From contig JAILFF010000320.1 in NCBI GenBank assembly GCA_024697705.1, positions 1-27,727 of the forward strand: 27,727 nt of DNA, in the 5' to 3' direction. Shown in pieces: positions 14,615 through 21,298 of this stretch (its first letter is position 1; each line of letters starts with the position of its first letter). Source of the stretch: Ruminococcus sp. Its GTDB lineage: Bacteria; Bacillota; Clostridia; Oscillospirales; Ruminococcaceae. A program made the position numbers and the translations under genes. The notes beneath the pieces are model-generated. The model was not told the DNA's origin, searched no databases, and saw only the letters and a program-made list of their open reading frames with translations.

Positions 14615-15430
14615 TCACGGGGCGGAGGTCTCGTCGGCAGCCGTGTTTTCGCCGTCCGTCAGCAGCAGAGCGCTTTCGTCTTCGGCTTCGTCCACCTCCG
14701 TGCCCGGAAACGAGCCGACTTCCTCCATAGGAACGAGCGCTCCCGACAATTCGACAGGCACGTCCGAGCGCGGGTACTTCATGCCGAGCTCTTCCTCGCG
14801 CTTGCCGATCCACAGCACGGGCAGAGCGATCAGCAGCACGAAAAGGCTTGTGTATCTCAGCCCGTTTCTCGGGTTCACCCTGGCGTATTCCTTTTCGGCG
14901 GCTTCCTTTTCAAGAAACGAGATGTACGAACCGCTTGTTTCGGTGCGGTAATCGTGCATGATAAGCCCGTGATTTTCAACGCCGAAATCGAGTATTTTTT
15001 CAAAGCTCTCCTTTGAAATGAATATCTTTATGTCGCCGAAGCCGTCGTACCGGTCGTATTCCTCGTATTCGCCGTAGGCATTGTAATCGCCGTACATATC
15101 GTATTTTTCGTCGGTATCGTATGAGTAGTCGGGCAGGCGGTCGGGGTCGCGCAGCTGCACATAGACGTAGTAGCTCACGGACGGGAAAATACTGCTGAAT
15201 ATCGGGATAGGATTGGTATTTTTGCGCCATATCCCTTTTATGATGACCTCGCAGTCGCCCGTATATTCGAGCCTGTTTCCGGTGTTTATCAGCGAGCAGC
15301 AGAAGATCACCGCCGCCGCACCAAGCAGGAATACTCCCGCCCTGAGAAAGCTTACCCCGATATTATAGGTGAAGTGCGCGCCCGGATCTTTGCGGAGCAT
15401 CAGCCGTAAATTATGGACCGACCATACCAA
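14615..15430 (-). CDS. Two-pass membrane protein, paralog 2 of a tandem trio
   Basis: This 271-residue paralog carries RKDPGAHFTYNIGVSFLRAG (13-32), a first membrane segment (about 28-48), an extracytoplasmic region of about 140 residues, a second membrane segment (about 191-209) and the tail motif LGMKYPRSDVPVE (215-227), followed by an acidic C-terminus. The extracytoplasmic part has an unusual tyrosine/aspartate/glycine-rich stretch (101-133) not seen in the other two. The start is TTG: GGGAGG lies nine bases upstream, and the only nearby ATG is out of frame and stops at once. The TTG lies one base after the stop codon of the preceding gene, so translation is coupled. Function unknown. Confidence 0.82.
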   Translation of the reverse strand: MVWSVHNLRLMLRKDPGAHFTYNIGVSFLRAGVFLLGAAAVIFCCSLINTGNRLEYTGDCEVIIKGIWRKNTNPIPIFSSIFPSVSYYVYVQLRDPDRLPDYSYDTDEKYDMYGDYNAYGEYEEYDRYDGFGDIKIFISKESFEKILDFGVENHGLIMHDYRTETSGSYISFLEKEAAEKEYARVNPRNGLRYTSLFVLLIALPVLWIGKREEELGMKYPRSDVPVELSGALVPMEEVGSFPGTEVDEAEDESALLLTDGENTAADETSAP

Positions 15431-15431
15431 T

Positions 15432-16145
15432 TCAATCGTCCTCCCGCACGTTTTCGCCTGTCAGCAGCTTTTCCTCCGCCGCCTTTCGCATATCCTCACG
15501 AACAGCGGAGCCTGCCCATTTTTCGTATGCCTGCTTGTTATATGCGGCCGTTGGCACGCCCGAGACCTCCACGGGAACGTCGCTGCGCGGGTATTTCATC
15601 GAAAGCGTTATCTGCCTTCTGCCGATGGCAAAAAGCACCAGCGAAACTACCAGTGAGACCCATATTCCCCACGTCTGCACGGGCGGACGCGATCCGGGTA
15701 CGGCGCGGTAATACTGCCATTCGGCGAGACTTTTCCCGAGATTCGAGATATATGTCCCGTAGTCCTTGCCCTTCTCGTTTCCGCGCCCCACAAGGCGGTA
15801 CATGGCAAATTTTTCATAGGCAAGGTTTTCGTCTTCGTACATTTCGGCGAAGGAACGGGTGACGAACTGCACCTGTTCAAACGTTTGACCGTCTTCGGAA
15901 ATTACTTTGAGCGTGGCGACATACTTCCCCGTGCGGGTCTCGGTAACTTCGCTCACCTTTGCGCTGACGTAGCTTACGCGGATAAATTTCGGCGAGCTTA
16001 AAAAGTACCATTCGCCGACAATGACCAGCGCCCACAGAAAGAACATCAGCGACAGACGGACCAGCCCCACCCCGAGATTATATGTGAAATGCGCTCCGCT
16101 GTCCTTTTTGAACATACGAAAAAAATTGTAAACAGCTTTTATCAT
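15432..16145 (-). CDS. Two-pass membrane protein, paralog 1 of a tandem trio
   Basis: This protein of about 237 residues has KKDSGAHFTYNLGVGLVRLS near its N-terminus, a first membrane segment, an extracytoplasmic region of about 120 residues, a second membrane segment (WVSLVVSLVLFAIG) and the shared motif LSMKYPRSDVPVEVSG. I place the start at the ATG at 16145. A longer frame opens at a TTG at 16169, but that codon lies inside the rpmA terminator stem and is unlikely. The chosen ATG has no recognisable Shine-Dalgarno sequence and follows the terminator T-tract by only a few bases, so the gene may depend on terminator read-through or a start element I cannot see. Function unknown. Confidence 0.8.
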   Translation of the reverse strand: MIKAVYNFFRMFKKDSGAHFTYNLGVGLVRLSLMFFLWALVIVGEWYFLSSPKFIRVSYVSAKVSEVTETRTGKYVATLKVISEDGQTFEQVQFVTRSFAEMYEDENLAYEKFAMYRLVGRGNEKGKDYGTYISNLGKSLAEWQYYRAVPGSRPPVQTWGIWVSLVVSLVLFAIGRRQITLSMKYPRSDVPVEVSGVPTAAYNKQAYEKWAGSAVREDMRKAAEEKLLTGENVREDD

Positions 16146-16156
16146 ATTATTTATGC

Positions 16157-16187
16157 AAAAAAACCCCAAGCGTATCAGCGCTCGGGG
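16157..16187 (-). terminator. Intrinsic terminator after rpmA
   Basis: On the minus strand CGCTTGGGG (from 16172-16164) pairs with CCCCGAGCG (from 16187-16179) across a six-base loop, with one G-T pair, and is followed by seven T. It lies 13 bp after the rpmA stop codon and about a dozen bases before the ATG of the next gene. Confidence 0.9.
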
Positions 16188-16199
16188 TAGGTTTTTTGT

Positions 16200-16481
16200 T
16201 TAAGCGCGGGGATAAACAGACACTTTCTTGCGATCCTTGCCCAATCTCTCGAACTTTACAACGCCGTCGATCATAGCGAACAGCGTATCGTCCGAACCCT
16301 TGCCTACGTTCTCGCCCGGGTGGATATGTGTTCCTCTCTGACGAACGAGGATATTGCCGCCGAGTACGAACTGACCGTCCGCTCTCTTGACGCCAAGTCT
16401 CTTGGACTCGGAATCACGACCGTTCTTGGTGGAACCCATACCTTTCTTATGAGCGAAATACTGCATGGAAATAATTATCAT
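16200..16481 (-). CDS. rpmA: 50S ribosomal protein L27 with Prp-cleavable N-terminal extension
   Basis: This 93-residue protein is bacterial L27 (HKKGMGSTKNGRDSESKRLG, ADGQFVLGGNILVRQRGT, HPGENVGKGSDDTLFA, KKVSVYP). The first nine residues (MIIISMQYF) before AHKKG match the Bacillota-type extension that the protease Prp removes to expose the mature N-terminus reaching the peptidyl transferase centre. The start at 16481 is supported by GGAGGTG about ten bases upstream; starting at the internal Met would remove most of the cleavage motif. The gene follows prp by 40 bp and ends just before a terminator. Confidence 0.97.
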   Translation of the reverse strand: MIIISMQYFAHKKGMGSTKNGRDSESKRLGVKRADGQFVLGGNILVRQRGTHIHPGENVGKGSDDTLFAMIDGVVKFERLGKDRKKVSVYPRA

Positions 16482-16521
16482 CTTGAATCACACCTCCGTA
16501 AAAGTGATCTTTGCGCGGATA

Positions 16522-16845
16522 CTACCTGTCGATAATTTCCGCCTTCACAGCGTCGGGAAACTGTTCGCCCAGCAGATACAGGTGAGTAAGTAGTCCCAAA
16601 AGGAGCTTATCTCCGATACCGTCGGGGTCGTTCCCAAGCTTCAGTAAAATTTCGTTTCCGTTGTCGGCGACCTTCGCATCGAGCTTAAAGCTTTCGGTGA
16701 CGGTATTGGCAGTCAGCATGACAGCCGATGAAACGCTCGCGCAGACGATGTCAAATCCCTCGTCGGCGAATCCCGCGTGTCCCGAAACACTAAAACCCAG
16801 CAGCCTGCCATCGGCGCCGCTGCGAAAAAATTCCGCCTTGACCAT
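16522..16845 (-). CDS. prp: Ribosomal-processing cysteine protease Prp
   Basis: This 107-residue protein is Prp, which cleaves the N-terminal extension of L27. The catalytic dyad is visible as SGHAGFADEGFDIVCASVS with H23 and C35, matching the positions known from Staphylococcus aureus Prp. Length is typical of the family. It sits between rplU (12 bp gap) and rpmA (40 bp gap), its usual location in Bacillota and related phyla. The neighbouring L27 carries the matching cleavage site, so substrate and protease are both present and co-transcribed. The Shine-Dalgarno (AAGG) lies in the end of rplU. Confidence 0.95.
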   Translation of the reverse strand: MVKAEFFRSGADGRLLGFSVSGHAGFADEGFDIVCASVSSAVMLTANTVTESFKLDAKVADNGNEILLKLGNDPDGIGDKLLLGLLTHLYLLGEQFPDAVKAEIIDR

Positions 16846-16857
16846 AGTCTTAAGACC

Positions 16858-17169
16858 TTAGCCGTTGATAGCCTCGATAGCCACCTTGGTGTAGGGCTGT
16901 CTGTGACCGAGAGCTCTCTTGCAGCCCTTCTTGGGCTTGTAAGTGAAGACGCGGATCTTCTTGCCCTTGCCGTTCTTGAGTACCTTAGCGGTAACGGTAG
17001 CGCCCTGAACATAGGGAGCGCCTGCCTTGATGGAGCCTTCGCCGCCAACTGCAAGAACCTTGTCAAAAGTAACGGTATCGTTCTCGTTAACGTCGAGCTT
17101 TTCTACAAAGATCTCGGCGCCGACCTCGACCTGATACTGCTTTCCGCCGGTTTCGATTACTGCGTACAT
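16858..17169 (-). CDS. rplU: 50S ribosomal protein L21
   Basis: This 103-residue protein is bacterial L21, an early-assembling 50S protein that binds 23S rRNA. Signatures are MYAVIETGGKQYQVEVG at the start, VTFDKVLAVGG, VKAEVL-like TVTAKVLKNGKGKKIRVFTYKPKKGCKRALGHRQPYT, with the C-terminal basic region that contacts RNA. AGAGGTG precedes the ATG. It is the first gene of rplU-prp-rpmA behind a perfect sigma-A promoter and an 88-nt leader that may be autoregulatory. Confidence 0.97.
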   Translation of the reverse strand: MYAVIETGGKQYQVEVGAEIFVEKLDVNENDTVTFDKVLAVGGEGSIKAGAPYVQGATVTAKVLKNGKGKKIRVFTYKPKKGCKRALGHRQPYTKVAIEAING

Positions 17170-17257
17170 GGTGTGTACACCTCTCTTTTAATAAAACTCG
17201 CTGCGTCCGGAGCATACCCGCAAAGGGCATGACTTAAAAAGCCCGTAAACAAGCGGC
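17170..17257 (-). promoter_or_regulatory. Structured leader of rplU, possible L21 autoregulatory leader
   Basis: The predicted transcript begins near 17257 and has an untranslated leader of about 88 nt. It can form AAGCC/GGGCTT at its very 5' end (about 17237-17258), followed by several T, or alternatively GGGC/GCCC a little downstream; the two share the GGGC bases and exclude each other. An L21 leader family is known in Bacillota, and this position fits. I identify it by position and pairing only, not by matching a covariance model. Confidence 0.45.
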
Positions 17258-17263
17258 TTTATT

Positions 17264-17292
17264 ATTATACACCTAATTTGCGGCGTTGTCAA
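17264..17292 (-). promoter_or_regulatory. Perfect sigma-A promoter of rplU-prp-rpmA
   Basis: On the minus strand TTGACA (17292-17287) and TATAAT (17269-17264) are exactly 17 bp apart. This is a full consensus match, as expected for a ribosomal protein operon. Confidence 0.92.
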
Positions 17293-17432
17293 GGGCAAGA
17301 GGGCGGCGCGGGGAGATTTAACATTTTATTTACATTTTGATATCGCCGTTCCCTCAAAACGGGCGCGCACATAAGTGCGCCTATACATGATCTCGGACAA
17401 ACGGGACAAATTTGATTTCCGTGTGTGCATGA

Positions 17433-17733
17433 CACGGTTTTGGACCAAGTAAACAATTCATGAACAAATTCAAAGACGAATAATCTTCTCAAAATAATTC
17501 CGATCAAGGGCACACATGAATTGTTTATCGGTCAATCCGCCTTTGGCAGATCTATCAAGTTTTAGAATGTTGAAAGCCATATGTTGAAGTTTATTGGAGT
17601 TTTCTGCCGAATTGTCTTTTCGAGCTCTGCTTTGATCTTTTCGGGATTTCATATCCGGCACCCAATGCAGCGTATTTTCAATACTCCAATGAGCTCGCTT
17701 CGCCTGCATTATCTCTTTATCGTATGTATATCA
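17433..17733 (-). pseudogene. ISAs1-family transposase C-terminal remnant
   Basis: The frame encodes only the C-terminal part of an ISAs1-like DDE transposase. It reads YDKEIMQAKRAHWSIENTL, then HWVPDMKSRKDQSRARKDNSAEN, which matches the family's conserved HWxIEN-LHWxLD and RxxNxAxN segments, and ends LTDKQFMCALDRNYFEKIIRL. An in-frame stop at 17731-17733, which is also the stop codon of the neighbouring DUF3592-like gene, truncates it on the 5' side, so most of the transposase is missing. The sequence after its stop (17433-17469) is the former element end; it recurs in inverted orientation at 18361-18456. Proximal to it, CCGTGT/ACACGG forms a short palindrome (17419-17437). The element is inactive. 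Confidence 0.82.
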
Positions 17734-18279
17734 ACTGTTCCTGAACCTGTGCGACAGCAGCAGTACCGCCCCCACGAGCAGGGAGCCCAGTCCTAAGGAG
17801 ACGTAAAGCGCCTTTGCGCCGCCCGACTCGTCCTTGCCGGGGAAGCAGACCTGCCGCGGGTCGTTGGGATCGACCTTGAGCGGGTAGGCCGCGCCGACCT
17901 CCTTTTCAGGCTCCTTGTTCAGGAATATGCGCTCGATGACGGTGTAGTTTTCGCCGTCTGCCGTGTAGGAATAGCGCACGTCCTGGAACGTCACGTTGCT
18001 GTCCGGGTGCTTGGTGGAGGTCATCTTGCCCTTTGCCTCCTCGGTCACGGTGCCGATAACGGTTTGGGTGCAGGCTCGTTCTTTCAGCATCTGCGAAACG
18101 CCGCCAAAGCAGGCAAACCCCAGCATAATGGCAGCGAACACGAAGAAAATGACGGGCATTATCACCCCGGTGTTCGTGGGGCGGGTGTTTTTCTTCTGTA
18201 TATAGCTCTGAAAGATAGCGTCGCGTTCCTCTTTTGAGGTGTTCTCGAAGTAAGCACGGGGGTCGTAGTTGTCTTTCAT
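17731..18279 (-). CDS. DUF3592-like two-pass membrane protein
   Basis: This 182-residue protein has a cytoplasmic N-terminus, a membrane segment (about 39-61), an extracytoplasmic beta-rich region of about 95 residues and a second membrane segment (about 157-176) ending RFRNS. The middle region has the DUF3592 pattern: TVIGTVTEE, VRYSYTADGENYTV, and a closing YPLKVDPNDPRQVCFPG resembling the typical Y-x-P-x-x-P turn. Function of the family is unknown. It has its own promoter (TTGACT-N17-TATAAT) and AGAGG before the ATG. It is bracketed by inverted remnants of an ISAs1-like element and its stop codon lies at the junction with the transposase remnant, so it may have been brought in, or its original 3' end altered, by the element. 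Confidence 0.8.
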   Translation of the reverse strand: MKDNYDPRAYFENTSKEERDAIFQSYIQKKNTRPTNTGVIMPVIFFVFAAIMLGFACFGGVSQMLKERACTQTVIGTVTEEAKGKMTSTKHPDSNVTFQDVRYSYTADGENYTVIERIFLNKEPEKEVGAAYPLKVDPNDPRQVCFPGKDESGGAKALYVSLGLGSLLVGAVLLLSHRFRNS

Positions 18280-18326
18280 GTTTATCGCCTCTGTTTGTTA
18301 ATGTTATGATCTGAGCCTATACGACT

Positions 18327-18355
18327 ATTATACCGCAACAAGCCCGCCGAGTCAA
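18327..18355 (-). promoter_or_regulatory. Sigma-A promoter of the DUF3592-like gene
   Basis: On the minus strand TTGACT (18355-18350) and TATAAT (18332-18327) are separated by 17 bp, giving a leader of about 40 nt before the ATG at 18279. Confidence 0.82.
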
Positions 18356-18360
18356 TGCCT

Positions 18361-18456
18361 GATAAACAATTTGTGTGTGCATTGATCGATATTATTTTTA
18401 GAAGATCCTCCGTCTTTGGATTTGATCATGAATTGTTTACTTGGTCAAAAACCGTG
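18361..18456 (+). mobile_element. Second ISAs1-like remnant, inverted relative to the first
   Basis: This segment aligns by eye with the reverse complement of 17433-17529 over about 96 bp, with roughly 12 mismatches and one single-base gap. It corresponds to the last codons of the transposase (DKQFxCAL, then a frameshift) plus the element end (CATGAATTGTTTACTTGGTC). No ISAs1-like coding sequence precedes it, so only the end survives. The two remnants flank the DUF3592-like gene in inverted orientation. Confidence 0.75.
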
Positions 18457-18476
18457 CGTGTGCATGATATGCGTTC

Positions 18477-18505
18477 TTGACAAACATCTTCCGCTGTGAT
18501 ATAAT
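18477..18505 (+). promoter_or_regulatory. Perfect sigma-A promoter of the Rpn-type nuclease gene
   Basis: TTGACA (18477-18482) and TATAAT (18500-18505) are exactly 17 bp apart. The start codon of the next gene lies only about 17 nt after the expected transcription start. The promoter begins about 20 bp outside the right IS remnant. Confidence 0.88.
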
Positions 18506-18528
18506 TATTATAAGGAAAGCGAGAGGGG

Positions 18529-19428
18529 GTGCCGGAAACGGGACAGAAAGATGTTGTCGAAAAGATTTTGGAGGAATACGACGACGTATTTGCCGATATC
18601 GTGAACGTTCTGCTTTTTGACGGCAGGCAGGTCATCGACCCCTCCGAGCTTGAAGCCGCAAGCCCCGTCTCGGCGTACAAAGCCGACGGCAGGATACGCG
18701 GCTTGGAAAGAGACGTTGCGAAATATTGGAAAAAGCAGAACATACGTATAGCCTTTGTGGGCTTTGAAAATCAGACCAAGGAAGACCGGCTTATGCCTCT
18801 GAGGGTGCTGTCCTACGACGGAAGCGAGTACCGCAGGCAGTATTCCGATACAAATGACGGCGGCAGCGTCTACCCCGTGGTGACGCTGGTGTTTTACTTC
18901 GGCGAAAAGCGGTGGAAAGCTCCCCGGAATGTTTGCGGAGTGCTTGATATCCCCGAGGAATTCAAGCCGTTTGTCTCGGATTACCGAATGAATCTCTTCG
19001 AGATCGGATATCTTTCCGACGAGCAGGTGAAAATGTTTAAAAGCGATTTCGGGGTAGTGGCAGATTACTTCGTTCAGACCGTAAGGAACGGCGAGTATGT
19101 TCCGAATCCGCAGACGCTCGACCATGTGCAGGCGGTGTTGCAGGCATTGAGTGTTTTCACCAAGGATGACAGCTTTGAAAAGGCATATAATGATTCCCGT
19201 CAAGGCGAAAGGGTGAGAAATATGTGTGAAGTAGTTGAAAAATTCAAAAGGGAAGGCTACGAACAGGCTAAACAGGAATATAAGCGTGAAAATATGGAGT
19301 TACAGCGTAAAAATCAGGAAATGAAGAACAAATTTGCCGGCATTGCTGCCGATCTTCGTGAGGAAGGAATGTCGGAAGAGAAGATACGAAAGATTCTCGG
19401 CGAAAATTACGACAAAAATATCTTGTAA
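18529..19428 (+). CDS. Rpn-family PD-(D/E)XK nuclease/putative transposase
   Basis: This 299-residue protein resembles the Rpn/PD-(D/E)XK transposase-like family common in Clostridia. The N-terminal nuclease fold includes FADIVNVLLFDG (D23), GLERDVAKYW (D62) and IAFVGFENQT (E80, Q82), followed by PVVTLVFYFGEKRWKAPRNV, which is a typical family segment. The C-terminal third is charged and coiled-coil (KREGYEQAKQEYKRENMELQRKNQEM). It ends GMSEEKIRKIL, a short motif also usual at the end of this family. The start is GTG, with AAGGA about 12 bases upstream; no in-frame ATG near it is better. Rpn proteins are known to promote RecA-independent recombination in E. coli; activity here is not proven. 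It is a single-gene unit with its own promoter and terminator. Confidence 0.85.
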   Translation: MPETGQKDVVEKILEEYDDVFADIVNVLLFDGRQVIDPSELEAASPVSAYKADGRIRGLERDVAKYWKKQNIRIAFVGFENQTKEDRLMPLRVLSYDGSEYRRQYSDTNDGGSVYPVVTLVFYFGEKRWKAPRNVCGVLDIPEEFKPFVSDYRMNLFEIGYLSDEQVKMFKSDFGVVADYFVQTVRNGEYVPNPQTLDHVQAVLQALSVFTKDDSFEKAYNDSRQGERVRNMCEVVEKFKREGYEQAKQEYKRENMELQRKNQEMKNKFAGIAADLREEGMSEEKIRKILGENYDKNIL

Positions 19429-19467
19429 TTTTTCCCGTTTCCGTAAAAATAAACCATAAGATCATTT

Positions 19468-19496
19468 AAAGCCGTGCGTTATGCGCGGCTTTTTTT
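19468..19496 (+). terminator. Intrinsic terminator after the Rpn-type gene
   Basis: AAAGCCGTGCG and GCGCGGCTTT form a stem across a TTAT loop and run directly into a T-tract (to 19496), 40 bp after the stop codon. Confidence 0.92.
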
Positions 19497-19601
19497 GACG
19501 GAGAAAAGCTCTTTGTCGGCGGCGGATTGCTCGCAATATAGAAGAATGTCTGCATTTTTGTACTGATTTGTACAAATTTCAATAAAATTATGGCATGATG
19601 A

Positions 19602-19630
19602 TTGACAAATTTGCTGTTTTGTGATATAAT
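19602..19630 (+). promoter_or_regulatory. Perfect sigma-A promoter of the EAL/TasA/signal peptidase/AAA cluster
   Basis: TTGACA (19602-19607) and TATAAT (19625-19630) are exactly 17 bp apart. It drives the degenerate EAL gene and, because following gaps are 40-66 bp with no evident terminator, probably also the next three genes. Confidence 0.9.
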
Positions 19631-19670
19631 GATAAAGAATATATATGTAAAAGACGCAGGTGAGGTATTT

Positions 19671-20453
19671 ATGGCAGAAGAACGCAGACCATCGACCGTT
19701 GACGGACTTCGCGCCGTGGAGCTGCAATACCGCATAATAAGGGAGATATCGAGCGGTCAGGCGAGCTTTTATCAGTCGCAGACAAGGCTCAATTCACCCG
19801 AGCTGGGCGTTATTATGCCCGACAGCTTCCGCGAGGTGGCGGAGATCACCACGCAGTGCATCAGCCTATTCGATCTGGAGCTTTTGCAGCTGCTTGAGGC
19901 TCACAATAAATTTATCGACCGCGAGCTGCCTTTCAAATGGCTCTCGGTCTACGCGCCCGCAAAGTATTTTACCGACAAGCAGAGCGAGCGCAATATCATA
20001 GAATACTGCGCAAGATACAAGGTGCCGACGAACCATATCTGCTTCGAGCTGGCGGGGCGGGTGCTCACCGATACCGAAAATGATATAACCGAGATGATAA
20101 AGCGCCTCAGAAACCGCGGCTTTCACTTCATGCTGACGGGCTTCGGCGGCGATACCTGCCCGATGATGAGGCTTTCGGCTTTCGAGGTCGATTATGTCAT
20201 GCTCTCGCCCGAGGTAACGCAGTATGTGGGGCTGAACGAACGCGCCGACTCTGCCGTCAAGTCGATCATCGACTTCGTGAGCGGTCTGGGCGCCGAAGCG
20301 ATAGCCGACGCCGTGAAGAGCGCACAGCAGGCGGAACGGCTTTACGAATGTGAGTGCAGCTACATCGCGGGCTCGCTTGCGGGAAAGTATACGGCGGAAA
20401 AATATGTAAGGAGAAAAGGCGACAACGACGCGGAGAACGAGGACGAATTCTGA
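19671..20453 (+). CDS. Degenerate EAL-domain protein (probable inactive c-di-GMP phosphodiesterase homolog)
   Basis: This 260-residue protein has the layout of an EAL domain but lacks its catalytic residues. SQTRLNSPELGVIMPDSF aligns with the canonical EALxRWxHPxLGxIxPxxF, so the EAL signature is replaced. FELAGRVL stands for the usual (F/L)E(I/L)TES segment, and GFHFMLTGFGGDTCPMMRL stands for the metal-binding DDFGTGYSSL, with both aspartates changed (TG in place of DD). The final YECECSYIAGSLAGKYTAEKYV keeps the Q-G-Y end pattern only loosely. I start at the ATG at 19671, which follows AGGTGAGG; a longer frame begins inside the promoter and is wrong. Such proteins commonly act as c-di-GMP receptors or protein adaptors rather than enzymes. 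The next gene starts 59 bp downstream. Confidence 0.8.
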   Translation: MAEERRPSTVDGLRAVELQYRIIREISSGQASFYQSQTRLNSPELGVIMPDSFREVAEITTQCISLFDLELLQLLEAHNKFIDRELPFKWLSVYAPAKYFTDKQSERNIIEYCARYKVPTNHICFELAGRVLTDTENDITEMIKRLRNRGFHFMLTGFGGDTCPMMRLSAFEVDYVMLSPEVTQYVGLNERADSAVKSIIDFVSGLGAEAIADAVKSAQQAERLYECECSYIAGSLAGKYTAEKYVRRKGDNDAENEDEF

Positions 20454-20512
20454 TCTTCGGTTCGTGAGCGGGTTTTCGCCGTCCTGGGGAATTATGGAAC
20501 GGAGAATGCGCT

Positions 20513-21232
20513 TTGGCAGAAAATGAGAATATAAGGGATATTCTTGAGCTGCGAAGAACAGCCAAGGAGGTCAAGCGGCACGTTATCGTAATGAGGATAC
20601 TGCGTATGCTTGTGATAATCCTTGTGGCTTTTGTTGCGGCAGCTTATGCAATATCTTACTTTTATGACAAGTTCGGCAGCTTTACCGTAAGGATAGACAA
20701 GTACGACATGATAAATCAGGGACTTGCGCTTACGGAAACTCCCGAATACGACCGCTCGACAGCGGTGCTGAACGCCGATATCGTCTACGATATGACGAAT
20801 ATAAGCGGCAAGGATCTTCCCGAAAATCTTGATATGGTCAACGGCAGCCACAACGGCGACAATTTCATTGCCTATACGTTCTATCTTGTCAATGCGGGCA
20901 GCGACACCATCACCTATACGGGCGATATGTCGATAGAAAATGTCACCAATAAACTTGACGAGGCGATCAGGGTGGCAGTCTATGTAAACGGAAAAAAGAC
21001 GATCTACGGCAAGACCAAATCGAACGGCAGCGGCAAGGAGAGCGACTGCGACAAGGAATTCGCGTCCTCGACGATCGTCATGCAGACCGACCATGTCGAT
21101 TTCGAGCCTAACAGCAAGGATAAATTCACCGTCGTGATATGGCTCGAAGGCAACGACCCCGACTGCACCGACGAGCTTATAGGCGGTACTCTGAAGCTCG
21201 GCATGAACTTCAAGATAATAGAAGGTACCTGA
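20513..21232 (+). CDS. TasA/camelysin-like secreted protein with N-terminal membrane signal
   Basis: This 239-residue protein has a cytoplasmic N-terminus, a single hydrophobic segment (about 28-50; ILRMLVIILVAFVAAAYAI) and an extracytoplasmic domain. The domain carries the TasA/camelysin-like pattern: FIAYTFYLVNAGSDTITYT (118-136), IRVAVYVNG (152-160), and near the end FTVVIWLEGNDPDCTDELIGG (205-225) followed by KLGMNFKI. Such proteins are processed by SipW-type (S26B) signal peptidases and form matrix fibres in Bacillus. The next gene is exactly such a peptidase. The start is TTG with GGAG eight bases upstream; the nearby ATG is out of frame. A 239-residue single-domain protein is near the size of Bacillus TasA. 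Confidence 0.78.
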   Translation: MAENENIRDILELRRTAKEVKRHVIVMRILRMLVIILVAFVAAAYAISYFYDKFGSFTVRIDKYDMINQGLALTETPEYDRSTAVLNADIVYDMTNISGKDLPENLDMVNGSHNGDNFIAYTFYLVNAGSDTITYTGDMSIENVTNKLDEAIRVAVYVNGKKTIYGKTKSNGSGKESDCDKEFASSTIVMQTDHVDFEPNSKDKFTVVIWLEGNDPDCTDELIGGTLKLGMNFKIIEGT

Positions 21233-21298
21233 GATCATCGGGTCATCTCTTTATATTTTTATGATGTAAGCAAAAAAACAGTTTAGGAGTAAAATGAA

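Noticed and set aside
17289..17513. 74-residue minus-strand frame over the rplU promoter and IS end
   Set aside because: It overlaps a perfect promoter and the IS remnant in another frame; no protein features.
19602..19670. Longer N-terminus for the EAL-like protein starting at TTG 19602
   Set aside because: The extra codons lie on the -35 and -10 boxes; the ATG at 19671 has a proper ribosome binding site.
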